Part shown: one piece after another, positions 8,418 to 16,646 of the stretch
How positions within the stretch are numbered: position 1 is the first letter of the stretch
How the letters are laid out: every line of letters starts with the position of its first letter
DNA from: Mobilitalea torta
Lineage (GTDB): Bacteria > Bacillota > Clostridia > Lachnospirales > Lachnospiraceae
Length of the DNA: 64,000 nucleotides
Assembly: GCF_050433395.1 (NCBI RefSeq)
Contig: NZ_JBNPXH010000013.1
Span: 124,001-188,000 of the forward strand
Direction: 5' to 3'
Notes under the pieces: model-generated
The model's input: the letters and a program-made list of their open reading frames with translations, nothing else
What the model was told of the DNA's origin: nothing
Databases searched by the model: none
Program-made: the position numbers and the translations under genes

Positions 8418-9236
8418 ATGCTGAGAATAGGTGATTTTTCAAAATTATCAAGGATTAGTATACGAATGCTGCGCCACTACGACGAACTGGGACTGCTGAC
8501 GCCTAAGACCATTGATGACTTCACAGGCTACCGCTATTATGCGGAGGATCAGCTTCCGGTGGCCGGCCGGATTCTGTCCTTAAGGGACATGGGCTTTGGA
8601 CTTGCCGCTATCGGGGAGATTCTAAAGAACTATGACGATCCGAAGGCCCTGGCTGAATTCCTGGCAGTGAAGCAGGCAGAGCTTCAGGCAGAAGCGGAAG
8701 AGGCAGGCCGCCGTTTACTCCTTCTTGATACAGCCATCAAACGGCTGAGAAAGGACGAAACTGCTATGAATTATAATGTAACCTTAAAGATTTTACCGGA
8801 GCGTTATGTCGCCAGTGTGCGCAAAACCATTTCCTCCTATGAGCAGGAGGGGATACTGTGGGGTATCCTGATGCAGGAGACCGCAGCTTTGAAACTGCAG
8901 GACAGCGAGCCCTGCTATGCAATGGCAATTTTTCACGATGCGGAATACAAGGAGACCGATGTGGATGTGGAGGTTCAAAAATCCGTGAAGGGCAGCTATC
9001 CGAACACGGAGAATGTGGTGTTTAAAACGGAACCGGCAGTAGAGATTGCCTCCGCCACCTACAAGGGCAGCTATGAAAAGGTGACGGAAGTCAATGAGGC
9101 AGTAGCAAAATGGGTACAGGACAATGGGTATGCCTTTGCCGGGCTTGCCTTCTGCATTTATCACGTAAGCCCCCATGAAACACAAAACCCCGATGAGTAT
9201 GTTACGGAAGTGTGTTATCCCGTCAAAAAGAAATAA
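8418..9236 (+). CDS. MerR-family regulator with GyrI-like effector domain
   Basis: This 272-residue protein has an N-terminal MerR winged helix (MLRIGDFSKLSRISIRMLRHYDELGLL, quoted in part; residues 1-75), a dimerisation coiled coil (about residues 80-118) and a C-terminal GyrI-like ligand-binding domain (about residues 122-270). The architecture is that of BmrR/TipA-type multidrug sensors. No obvious efflux target gene adjoins it. The nearest downstream gene is on the opposite strand beyond a strong terminator. It is probably autoregulated through the 19-bp-spacer promoter upstream. Confidence 0.9.
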   Translation: MLRIGDFSKLSRISIRMLRHYDELGLLTPKTIDDFTGYRYYAEDQLPVAGRILSLRDMGFGLAAIGEILKNYDDPKALAEFLAVKQAELQAEAEEAGRRLLLLDTAIKRLRKDETAMNYNVTLKILPERYVASVRKTISSYEQEGILWGILMQETAALKLQDSEPCYAMAIFHDAEYKETDVDVEVQKSVKGSYPNTENVVFKTEPAVEIASATYKGSYEKVTEVNEAVAKWVQDNGYAFAGLAFCIYHVSPHETQNPDEYVTEVCYPVKKK

Positions 9237-9245
9237 TGTGCCTGT

Positions 9246-9282
9246 AAAAATACCGCCTGCTGGAAATGCAGGCGGTATTTTT
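9246..9282. terminator. Bidirectional rho-independent terminator
   Basis: AAAAATACCGCCTGC and GCAGGCGGTATTTTT form a perfect 15-bp arm pair around a 7-base loop, with A/T runs on both sides. It serves both the merR gene (plus) and the convergent gntR gene (minus). Confidence 0.9.
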
Positions 9283-9302
9283 ATGCAGTCTTCCCCCTGT
9301 GT

Positions 9303-10013
9303 TTAAATCTCGTATATTTCCTTCGAACCGGAGATGGAGGCGGTGATTGCTTTCTCTACGGCAGTCACGGCTCCTTCCTTATCATGGTTTTTCAATGCCT
9401 CCAGGATCTTGCCCGCACTGTTGCAGACAACTTCATTTCCATACTTTTGGATAAATCTGATCCAAAGATGACTGACGGGGACACGAAAGGAACGATAAAT
9501 TAAGGGAAGCAGAGTATTCCGGCTGGTCATGGCTAACTCATGATAAAAAGAGAACGCGGCATCCGCAGCCTTTTCCTGATTATCATTCAGACGCCGCATT
9601 TTATCTAAATAACGCTCCAGGGAGGTGATATCCTCCTCTGTGTGCCGGTCAACAGACAATTCCACCGCTAATTTATCTACAATCATCTTAATTTCCAATA
9701 TAGACCGGATCTCGTCCCGGCGCAGATGCCCGCCGTTATAATTCATAATGGAGAGAAGGGTCTCCACGGTGCCATAGCGGCGGTAATCCATTACAAATAC
9801 TCCGGAACGGGGCTTTACCTTTAAGAAGCCTTTTCTGGAAAGCTCGGCGATTCCGCCGTTTACTACCGCGCGGCTGACCTGCATCTGTTCGGCGAGAACA
9901 CGTTCGGGCGGAAGCTTTTCTCCGATTTTTAACTTTCCGGAAAGAATCATAGTCTCGAGTTCTGTGACAAAAAGCTCTTTTAAGGTAGGTGCTTTTAATT
10001 TTGTGAAGTCCAT
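9303..10013 (-). CDS. GntR-family (FadR-type) transcriptional regulator
   Basis: This 236-residue regulator has an N-terminal winged helix (ETMILSGKLKIGEKLPPERVLAEQM, quoted in part; about residues 18-80) and a C-terminal all-helical FCD domain (about residues 95-225), the FadR subfamily layout. It is divergent from the DUF5692-hypB-oxidoreductase-hypA operon. Two copies of TGGTATGACCA lie between them, one near its own start and one just after the promoter of the operon. That palindrome matches the FadR-subfamily operator form TNGTNNNACNA, so this protein is the probable repressor of both units. The FCD ligand is unknown, perhaps a small carboxylic acid. Confidence 0.9.
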   Translation of the reverse strand: MDFTKLKAPTLKELFVTELETMILSGKLKIGEKLPPERVLAEQMQVSRAVVNGGIAELSRKGFLKVKPRSGVFVMDYRRYGTVETLLSIMNYNGGHLRRDEIRSILEIKMIVDKLAVELSVDRHTEEDITSLERYLDKMRRLNDNQEKAADAAFSFYHELAMTSRNTLLPLIYRSFRVPVSHLWIRFIQKYGNEVVCNSAGKILEALKNHDKEGAVTAVEKAITASISGSKEIYEI

Positions 10014-10049
10014 TTGTATTCCTTTCTGAAACCCGATGTCATTCCTTAA

Positions 10050-10062
10050 CTGGTATGACCAG
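10050..10062. promoter_or_regulatory. GntR operator copy 1 (own gene)
   Basis: The sequence CTGGTATGACCAG is a palindrome (CTGGT-ATG-ACCAG) of the FadR-subfamily type. It lies about 37 bases upstream of the gntR start, where it could repress the regulator's own transcription. Confidence 0.65.
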
Positions 10063-10181
10063 ATATCAAAAAAATATCATAATATAAAATAAAAATCAAT
10101 AGAGGATATGAAATAAATGAAATATAAAGGCTGGCAGGCTGAATATCAGCAGTAGCGGACAGCAAGAAGTTTGATAAATAC

Positions 10182-10210
10182 TTGACAATCCGAGCAAAAC
10201 TTAATAGAAT
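10182..10210 (+). promoter_or_regulatory. Promoter of the DUF5692-hypB-oxidoreductase-hypA operon
   Basis: TTGACA (10182-10187) and TAGAAT (10205-10210) are separated by exactly 17 bases, a near-consensus housekeeping promoter. The second GntR operator begins about 20 bases after the -10 element, a position suited to blocking RNA polymerase. Confidence 0.75.
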
Positions 10211-10229
10211 AAGGATATAATTGCACTAC

Positions 10230-10240
10230 TGGTATGACCA
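10230..10240. promoter_or_regulatory. GntR operator copy 2 (operon side)
   Basis: TGGTATGACCA repeats the core of the site at 10050-10062 exactly. It is placed just downstream of the expected transcription start, between the promoter and the ribosome site of the DUF5692-like gene. Confidence 0.65.
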
Positions 10241-10270
10241 CAATAAAAGTGTTTCCTAAAAGGAGGAAGA

Positions 10271-11263
10271 ATGATGTTTCGGTTTAATTATGGGGAGGGT
10301 GCGGAGTTTTTCAGTGTTTGGCTGGTGTGGATCGGCGTATTTCTCATTCTGTTTTTGCTGAATGAGGTTACCCGCAGATTTAAGGTGGCCGGCATCTTGG
10401 GATTTATGGTATTACCCGTCGTGCTTTCGGCACTGTGGTCTACTGTGATGAAAGAAACCACTTACACAGACTGGTTCCATCTGGCGAAGGTATATTCGTC
10501 GACAGCCGGCTGTATCGGCTTCTGGTGCATCCGCCATGTGCGCGGAACCAATAAAAAGACAGGCAGGGAATGGGCCTTGGCGGATAATAAAATAGCTCTT
10601 TGTTTTCCTCCGCTGATCCTGGCTATCAATATTTTAGAAGCGGTAGCACGTGATTTTGAAGTGGGCAGCAAGTATGCCGTAATGGCCCAGGATGTGACCG
10701 CTGATGCACCGGTGCTGCTCATGGGCGGCGCCTGGAATTATATGAATGCAATTGCCGGTATCCTGAATATTGTGATTATTACCGGCTGGTTCGGCATCAA
10801 GATCAGGAAGAAGACGAAGCAGGACGGCAGCAGGGATATGCTCTGGCCGGATATGCTGTGGTTTTACATTCTGGCATATGATTTATGGAATTTTGCTTAT
10901 ACATATAATTGTCTGCCCCACCATGCGTGGTATTGCGGATTTGCGCTGCTGCTGGCACCGACTCTGTGCGCGTTTACGGTCGGCAAGGGCGCATGGCTGC
11001 AGCACCGGGCCCAGACCTTGGCACTGTGGTGCATGTTTGCCCAGACCTTTCCCTTGTTCCAGGATTTTGGAAAATGGCGTGTGGACTCCACCTATAATCC
11101 TGCCATATACTTTGTGGTCAGCTTTTTAGCATTGGCGGCTAACATTGGGGGAGTGGTTTATATGATTTATAAGTGGAAGAAGACAAAACGCAATCCTTAT
11201 AAGGGCGAATTATATACGGACTTAAGGGAGCATCAGGCAATCGCAGCGCTGGCTGAAAAATGA
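10271..11263 (+). CDS. DUF5692-like multi-pass membrane protein
   Basis: This 330-residue protein of unknown function has about eight to nine hydrophobic segments, beginning at residues 15-33 and ending near 285-310. I recognise it as DUF5692-like from memory of the family. No enzymatic motif stands out, but it has conserved-looking aromatic and His/Cys-rich spots such as NCLPHHAWYCGFA near residue 215. The start follows AGGAGG. It is the first gene of a GntR-controlled operon with hypB, an Fe-S flavoenzyme and hypA. Its role could be transport of nickel or of the substrate, or membrane redox anchoring. All of these are speculation from context. Confidence 0.7.
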   Translation: MMFRFNYGEGAEFFSVWLVWIGVFLILFLLNEVTRRFKVAGILGFMVLPVVLSALWSTVMKETTYTDWFHLAKVYSSTAGCIGFWCIRHVRGTNKKTGREWALADNKIALCFPPLILAINILEAVARDFEVGSKYAVMAQDVTADAPVLLMGGAWNYMNAIAGILNIVIITGWFGIKIRKKTKQDGSRDMLWPDMLWFYILAYDLWNFAYTYNCLPHHAWYCGFALLLAPTLCAFTVGKGAWLQHRAQTLALWCMFAQTFPLFQDFGKWRVDSTYNPAIYFVVSFLALAANIGGVVYMIYKWKKTKRNPYKGELYTDLREHQAIAALAEK

Positions 11264-11279
11264 AAGGTATGGGATCAGA

Positions 11280-11942
11280 GTGAAGAAATTTAGAATTTTA
11301 GAAATCAGGGAAAGTATATTTGAGGACAATAACAAGGATGCACAGCGTCTCAGGGAGCAGCTAAAAAGTGAGAACACCTTTTTGCTGAATCTTATGAGCT
11401 CTCCGGGATCGGGGAAGACCACCACCCTGGTAAAGACAATCAACCGCCTGAAAGACAGGCTTAGCATTGCGGTCATGGAGGCGGATATCGATTCCGATGT
11501 GGATGCAAGGACCATTTCCGAGACCGGTGTCAAGGTAATCCAGTTACACACAGGCGGAATGTGTCATTTGGACGCGGATATGACCAGACAGGGACTCCAG
11601 GGACTGGATGCCAGGGGAACTGATCTTGTGATTCTGGAAAACGTGGGGAATCTGGTCTGTCCTGCCGAATTCGATACAGGCTCCACCAAGAATGCCATGA
11701 TCTTAAGCGTTCCCGAGGGGGATGACAAGCCTCTGAAATATCCGTTGATGTTCCAGATATCCGATGCACTGATCATCAATAAGATCGATACCATGGAAGT
11801 ATTTGATTTTAATCTGGATAAATGTGTGGAGAGAGTCAAAAAATTGAATCCCAAGATAGCGATATTTCCGATTTCCGCTAAAACAGGGGAAGGGATGGAC
11901 GCATGGACGGAGTGGCTGTATAGAGAGGTGAAGGGAGAGTAA
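11280..11942 (+). CDS. hypB: Hydrogenase nickel incorporation GTPase HypB
   Basis: This 220-residue GTPase delivers nickel during maturation of Ni enzymes. The P-loop SSPGSGKTT lies near residues 40-48, the nickel/zinc-binding G-domain motif GGMCHLDA near residues 91-98 and ENVGNLVCPAEFDTG near residues 120-134, with NKID for guanine recognition near residue 165. There is no N-terminal CXXCGC motif or His-rich stretch, so only the GTPase-domain metal site is present. The start is GTG at 11280 with a modest AAAGG upstream. It is separated from its usual partner HypA by a 909-residue oxidoreductase gene, and no hydrogenase genes are in the window. Confidence 0.93.
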   Translation: MKKFRILEIRESIFEDNNKDAQRLREQLKSENTFLLNLMSSPGSGKTTTLVKTINRLKDRLSIAVMEADIDSDVDARTISETGVKVIQLHTGGMCHLDADMTRQGLQGLDARGTDLVILENVGNLVCPAEFDTGSTKNAMILSVPEGDDKPLKYPLMFQISDALIINKIDTMEVFDFNLDKCVERVKKLNPKIAIFPISAKTGEGMDAWTEWLYREVKGE

Positions 11943-11945
11943 ACT

Positions 11946-14675
11946 GTGGAGCAGACAATTACAAAGATGTATTTTCCGGAAGGATATGAGTGCCAGTACA
12001 AGGAGAAGGTGCTGGCCCTGGCTAATATGCTGGGCCGGAGGGATCCCAAGAAGAACGGATACAAGTGGGATGATCCGGAATACGTTATTTTAGAGCCGGG
12101 TATCGATGATGATATGGCCGAGGTAGGTCTGGCCATGGGTTACTATACCAAGAGAACTGCCGCGGAAGTGGCCCGTATTATGGGAAAATCCGAGGAATAC
12201 TGCCATGAGCAGATGATGAAGCTGGCAGAGTACGGCACCTGCTTTGTGAATGTGATCAATGGAGTGGATACCTTCTGGCACGCGGAAAGCTGGATTCCGG
12301 GCATTATGGAGATGATCGTAAACAATCTGGAGGTGGTGAAGAAATATCCGGTGGTAACCTATGCCATGGAGGCGTATGGCAGAGTCCGGGGGCCCATGAG
12401 TGCAGGTATGTTCCCTCCCGGAATCGGACTGATGCGGGTAATTCCTATTGAGACGGCCATTGAGGGCAACAGCCGCAGAGCCAGTTATGAAGAGGTTTCT
12501 AAGTATCTGAATGATAATACCATCTTTTCCTGCTCCCCTTGCTCCTGCCGTACGGACCGAGAGGCCATGGGAGAGGGCTGCGGCCATCTGAAGGAGGATA
12601 TGTGCATCCAGATGGGGCATGCGGCAGAATACTATATCCGCACAGGACGCGGACGGGAAATCACCAGGGAGGAAGCCTTTGAGATCATTAAGCGGGCGGA
12701 GGAGAATGGTCTGATGCACCAGATTCCCAATATCGACGGCTCCGGTAAGACCCATGCCATCTGTAACTGCTGCGGATGCTCCTGTCTGTCCATTCGTTCC
12801 GGAACCATGTATAAGAATGTGGATATGCTGCGTTCCAACTATGTTTCCAGGGTGGATAAGGATAAATGCGTAGCCTGCGGCCAGTGCGTGGAAAATTGCC
12901 CCATGAATGCCATGAAGCTGGGACAGAAGCTTTGCTCCAGCAAGCCTGTTACGGAGGATATCACAACAAGATATACCCCCAGGAACAATCCCTGGACACC
13001 GGAGGACTGGAATCCGGATTACCGGACCAACCGCCAGGAGGTGGTGGATACCGGTACGGCTCCCTGTAAGACCAGCTGTCCCGCTCACATTGCGGTGCAG
13101 GGATACATAAAATTAGCGGCCCAGGGCAAGTACAGGGAAGCCCTTGAGTTGATTAAAATGGAGAATCCCTTCCCTGCGGTCTGCGGATATGTCTGCAACA
13201 GGCGTTGTGAGGATGCCTGCACCAGAGGGGATCTGGATGAGCCTATCGCGATTGACGATATTAAGCGCTTTATTGCAGATCAGGATTTGAGCAAAGAGAC
13301 CCGCTTTATCCCGAAGAAACGTTATAATTACAGCGATAAGAAAATTGCCGTTGTGGGATCCGGCCCGGCTGGATTGTCCTGCGCATACTATCTGGCGGTT
13401 GACGGATATAATGTGACGGTATTCGAAAAGGAAAAGGTTCTGGGCGGAATGCTGACCCTTGGAATTCCTTCCTTCGTTCTGGAGAAGAGGATTGTGGAAG
13501 CAGAGATTGATATCCTGAGAGAACTGGGTGTTCGCTTTAAAACCGGAATAGAAGTAGGAAAGGATATTACCCTGGATCAGCTAAGGGCGGACGGATATGC
13601 AGCCTTCTATCTGGCAGTCGGAGCCCAGAAGGGCCGGAAGACGGGGGTAGAAGGAGAAGACTATGAAGGCGTAATTTCCGGAATAGAATTCCTTTCCCGT
13701 ATTAACCGGAACGAAAAAGAAAAGATTTCCGGCAAGGTAGTAGTCATCGGCGGCGGTAATGTAGCCATCGACGTAGCCCGTGTGGCGGTTCGCGCCGGCG
13801 GGGACAAAGTCAGCATGTTCTGTTTGGAGAACAGAGAACAGATGCCTGCCCTGAACGAAGAAACCCTCGTGGCGGAAGAGGAGGACATCGTAATTAATAA
13901 TTCCTGGGGACCTAAGCGTATCCTTGGGGAGAACGGCAGGGTAACCGGAATTGAATTGATGCGCTGTACCGGTGTCTACGATGAAAACGGCCGTTTCAGT
14001 CCGAAGTATGATGAAAACGACACAATGATTGCAGAAGCGGACTATGTTCTCTTATCGGTAGGCCAGTCCATCGACTGGTGCGGTATTCTGGAGGGCAGCC
14101 AGGCGGTTCTGAATCCCAACAATACCATTCGGGTGGATGAACTCACTTACCAGACGAATCAGCCGGATGTATTTGCGGGCGGAGATGCGGTAACCGGCCC
14201 CCGCTTTGCCATCGATGCCATCGCGGCAGGAAAGCAGGCGGCGATTTCCATTCACCGTTTTGTCCAGGTGGGGCAGGATCTGCTCATCGGGCGCAGCCGC
14301 CGCCAGTATACCGAATTAGATAAGAGAGCTGTTATGATCGACAGCTATGACACAACACCACGCCAGAGGGCGGCAAAGCTGGACGGACAGGAAGCGAAGA
14401 AAACCTTCCGTGACATCCGGGCAGCGCTTACGGAGGAGCAGATGCAGAAGGAGACCCAAAGGTGTCTTGGCTGCGGCGCAACCGTGGTGGATGAGTACAT
14501 GTGTGTGGGCTGCGGAATGTGTGCCACAAAATGTAAGTTTGATGCTATTACCCTGGAACGGGTCTATGACGGTAAGGGTGTGGAGTTCCTGGGCATAAAA
14601 AAGGCGATTATACCCCATGTCATTAAGCGTAAGGTAAAGATAACTGCCAAAAGAGTACTTGGAGGGAAAAGATAA
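11946..14675 (+). CDS. Fe-S/FAD/NAD(P) oxidoreductase with GltD-like core
   Basis: This 909-residue multidomain redox enzyme starts at GTG, 3 bases after hypB. Residues 1-190 form an N-terminal domain I do not recognise. It is followed by unusual Cys clusters: CSPCSC (196-201), Cys212, Cys220 and CNCCGCSC (273-280). A ferredoxin motif CVACGQCVENCP (308-319) comes next, then a glutamate-synthase-small-subunit-like Fe-S segment (CKTSCPAHIAVQGY near 377, CGYVCNRRCEDAC near 418). The FAD site is GSGPAG (471-476) and the NAD(P) site is GGGNVA (602-607). A C-terminal ferredoxin-like unit (CLGCG...CVGCGMCATKC) follows. GltD-like cores in such enzymes move electrons between NAD(P)H and Fe-S clusters or a partner enzyme. 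Placement between hypB and hypA suggests the N-terminal module, or a partner, may need nickel. That is inference. Confidence 0.85.
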   Translation: MEQTITKMYFPEGYECQYKEKVLALANMLGRRDPKKNGYKWDDPEYVILEPGIDDDMAEVGLAMGYYTKRTAAEVARIMGKSEEYCHEQMMKLAEYGTCFVNVINGVDTFWHAESWIPGIMEMIVNNLEVVKKYPVVTYAMEAYGRVRGPMSAGMFPPGIGLMRVIPIETAIEGNSRRASYEEVSKYLNDNTIFSCSPCSCRTDREAMGEGCGHLKEDMCIQMGHAAEYYIRTGRGREITREEAFEIIKRAEENGLMHQIPNIDGSGKTHAICNCCGCSCLSIRSGTMYKNVDMLRSNYVSRVDKDKCVACGQCVENCPMNAMKLGQKLCSSKPVTEDITTRYTPRNNPWTPEDWNPDYRTNRQEVVDTGTAPCKTSCPAHIAVQGYIKLAAQGKYREALELIKMENPFPAVCGYVCNRRCEDACTRGDLDEPIAIDDIKRFIADQDLSKETRFIPKKRYNYSDKKIAVVGSGPAGLSCAYYLAVDGYNVTVFEKEKVLGGMLTLGIPSFVLEKRIVEAEIDILRELGVRFKTGIEVGKDITLDQLRADGYAAFYLAVGAQKGRKTGVEGEDYEGVISGIEFLSRINRNEKEKISGKVVVIGGGNVAIDVARVAVRAGGDKVSMFCLENREQMPALNEETLVAEEEDIVINNSWGPKRILGENGRVTGIELMRCTGVYDENGRFSPKYDENDTMIAEADYVLLSVGQSIDWCGILEGSQAVLNPNNTIRVDELTYQTNQPDVFAGGDAVTGPRFAIDAIAAGKQAAISIHRFVQVGQDLLIGRSRRQYTELDKRAVMIDSYDTTPRQRAAKLDGQEAKKTFRDIRAALTEEQMQKETQRCLGCGATVVDEYMCVGCGMCATKCKFDAITLERVYDGKGVEFLGIKKAIIPHVIKRKVKITAKRVLGGKR

Positions 14676-14678
14676 ACG

Positions 14679-15020
14679 ATGCACGAACTGGGTATCATGT
14701 ACCATATTGTTGAACAGGTATTGAAGGTGGCGGAATCAAACCGGCTCTCGGAGGTGGAGGCAATTGTCCTGCAGGTGGGGGAAATGTCTTCGGTGGTTCC
14801 AAGGTATCTTCATGCCTGCTTCCCCGCGGCAGTAGATGGGACCGTGCTTGAAAATACCAAATTAGAAATAGAAATACTCGCCGCCAATGGGATTTGCAGA
14901 AACTGCAGGAAGGTATATCCATTGCTGGAACATGCAAGGGTGTGCCCGGAGTGCAGGAGTGAAGAATTTGAGATAATCAGCGGAAGAGAGTTTTACCTGA
15001 AGGAAATCAGGGCGTGCTGA
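14679..15020 (+). CDS. hypA: Hydrogenase/nickel metallochaperone HypA
   Basis: This 113-residue protein begins MHELGIMYHIVEQV, where Met1-His2-Glu3 forms the nickel site in the family. It has a zinc-ribbon with CRNC (about residues 73-76) and CPEC (about 87-90). Length and motif spacing are normal. It starts 3 bases after the oxidoreductase stop and is the last gene before a terminator-like hairpin. HypA hands nickel to HypB or to the target enzyme, so its presence with HypB implies a Ni enzyme under the same control. Confidence 0.92.
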   Translation: MHELGIMYHIVEQVLKVAESNRLSEVEAIVLQVGEMSSVVPRYLHACFPAAVDGTVLENTKLEIEILAANGICRNCRKVYPLLEHARVCPECRSEEFEIISGREFYLKEIRAC

Positions 15021-15028
15021 GTTGATGA

Positions 15029-15066
15029 AAGGGGGTTCGGTTGTATTTTAGTCGGAGCCCTTTTTC
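15029..15066 (+). terminator. Probable terminator after hypA
   Basis: A GGGTTC arm pairs with GGAGCCC (one G-U pair) across a 14-16 base loop and is followed by TTTTTC. It lies between hypA and the strong promoter of the next operon. Confidence 0.55.
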
Positions 15067-15073
15067 TCGTGTC

Positions 15074-15102
15074 TTGACAAGTCCGGCCGGTTGCGATATT
15101 AT
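15074..15102 (+). promoter_or_regulatory. Promoter of the pssA-psd operon
   Basis: TTGACA (15074-15079) and TATTAT (15097-15102) are separated by 17 bases, 48 bases upstream of the pssA ATG. Confidence 0.75.
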
Positions 15103-15150
15103 TTGGCAAGGGGCATACGCAGGAAAGCTGATATTAGGGGAGGATTTTTT

Positions 15151-15777
15151 ATGAATGGTTATTATGGCATACCAACCTGGTTAACCTATTTGAATATGAT
15201 TTTTGGTGTGATCGGCGTGAGCTGTGCGTTTAGAAGCGATATTTCCACGGCCATAGTATGCCTGATTATTTCCGGCATATGTGATATGTTTGACGGAACA
15301 GTCGCCAAATGTTTTAAACGAAGCGATTCTGAAAAAAGCTATGGTATCCAGATTGATTCATTAGCCGATGTCATCAGCTTCGGCGTGCTTCCGGGCGCAA
15401 TCGGCCTCGCTCTTGGCATGGACCGCTTTCCCATGGTGATGGTGGTGGCGGTTTATATTCTCGCGGCACTGATCCGCCTGGCCTACTTTAATGTAACGGA
15501 GATGGTAATTCAGAGCAGCGGCAATCAATGCAGAACCTTTTACGAAGGGCTGCCGGTCACAAGCGTTGCGATTATCATACCCTTTACCTATTTATTGAGC
15601 CTCTGGTTTGATTTTTCGCTTCCGAAATCCTATGGCATTCTTCTGGCGGTTATCGCAGTTCTTTTTGTTTCGAAGTTTCATGTACAGAAGCTGAAAATGA
15701 GAACGATGCTTGCTCTGGGAGCGGTCAGCATCCCGGTTGTAGTGGTGCTGATTATTAAGGTTGTGATGCGCAGATGA
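15151..15777 (+). CDS. pssA: CDP-diacylglycerol-serine O-phosphatidyltransferase
   Basis: This CDP-alcohol phosphatidyltransferase joins CDP-diacylglycerol and L-serine to form phosphatidylserine in the membrane. The signature DGxxAR-x8-Gx3Dx3D is represented by D-M-F-D-G-T-V-A-K...YGIQIDSLADVISFG, with the paired Asp residues near 48-51 and 70-74. The ATG at 15151 is chosen because AGGGGAGG stands just upstream and the protein then begins NGYYGIPTWLTYLN like family members. The 208-residue length is typical of the Gram-positive type. It overlaps psd by 4 bases, so the two steps of phosphatidylethanolamine synthesis are coupled. Confidence 0.92.
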   Translation: MNGYYGIPTWLTYLNMIFGVIGVSCAFRSDISTAIVCLIISGICDMFDGTVAKCFKRSDSEKSYGIQIDSLADVISFGVLPGAIGLALGMDRFPMVMVVAVYILAALIRLAYFNVTEMVIQSSGNQCRTFYEGLPVTSVAIIIPFTYLLSLWFDFSLPKSYGILLAVIAVLFVSKFHVQKLKMRTMLALGAVSIPVVVVLIIKVVMRR

Positions 15778-16646
15778 GCGGCGTAGCCACCCATTCCGCC
15801 AAGGAAAGCGCCTCACTCAGGTTCCTCTATGGTACCCCTGCCGGACGGGCTGTGCTGAAGATACTTACGCAGCCTGTTTTTTCCGTTGTTGGCGGTGCTT
15901 TTCTAAAAATGCCGTTATCCACAATACTGATAGACAGCTATATACGGAAAAACGGGATTAATATGAAGCGATTTGCAAGGAAGCGCTATCGCTCCTTTCA
16001 TGATTTTTTTATACGGGAATTAAAAGAAAAAGAATTTTCAGAGGAATGTCCCGCACATCTTTTGCTTGCCCCCTGCGATGGAAAGGCATCGGCTTATACG
16101 ATCTCAGGAGAGAACGCTTTTCGTATCAAAAACTCAGTATATACCATAGGGGATCTGCTGGAGGATGAAGTGCTTGCAAAGGATTTTACCGGCGGCACCT
16201 GTGTTATCTTCCGCCTCACTCCCGATGACTATCACCGGTATTGCTATGTTGATGACGGGGAGATTCTTGCCCGGAAGGAAATAAAGGGAGTGCTTCATAC
16301 CGTACGTCCCATCGCCCATTGCCATTATCCTGTTTTTGTACGGAATAGCAGGGTGTGTACCATGATGCGCACAGCCCATTTCGGTGATGTGATACAGATT
16401 GAAGTGGGAGCCTTGATGGTTGGGAAGATCCGGAACCATAAAAACTCCGGCAGCTTCTCCAGGGGCGAGGAAAAGGGACTTTTTGAGTTTGGCGGTTCCA
16501 CCATTCTTCTTCTTTTCAAGGAAGGCGCTGTTCAGATAAAGAAGGATATTCTGGCAGCCACTTTACGAGGAGAGGAGCATGTCCTGCGTGTCGGGGAAGT
16601 AATTGGTGAAAAAGCGGAAGGAGGGCTTTCATCATGTGGGTTATAG
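15774..16646 (+). CDS. psd: Phosphatidylserine decarboxylase proenzyme
   Basis: This 290-residue protein is the pyruvoyl-dependent enzyme that turns phosphatidylserine into phosphatidylethanolamine. The self-cleavage motif GGST is seen in FEFGGSTILLLF near residue 242, where Ser becomes the pyruvoyl group. The catalytic DDYHRYC segment (near residue 147) and the HPVRP-like HTVRPIAH region precede it. The size fits the PSD-B clostridial type. Its ATG overlaps the pssA stop and its end overlaps the metallophosphoesterase gene by 13 bases. Confidence 0.93.
   Translation: MSGVATHSAKESASLRFLYGTPAGRAVLKILTQPVFSVVGGAFLKMPLSTILIDSYIRKNGINMKRFARKRYRSFHDFFIRELKEKEFSEECPAHLLLAPCDGKASAYTISGENAFRIKNSVYTIGDLLEDEVLAKDFTGGTCVIFRLTPDDYHRYCYVDDGEILARKEIKGVLHTVRPIAHCHYPVFVRNSRVCTMMRTAHFGDVIQIEVGALMVGKIRNHKNSGSFSRGEEKGLFEFGGSTILLLFKEGAVQIKKDILAATLRGEEHVLRVGEVIGEKAEGGLSSCGL

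Noticed and set aside
11280..15020. Hydrogenase gene cluster
   Set aside because: Only hypB and hypA are present. The gene between them has a GltD-like flavoenzyme core and no hydrogenase large- or small-subunit Cys motifs.
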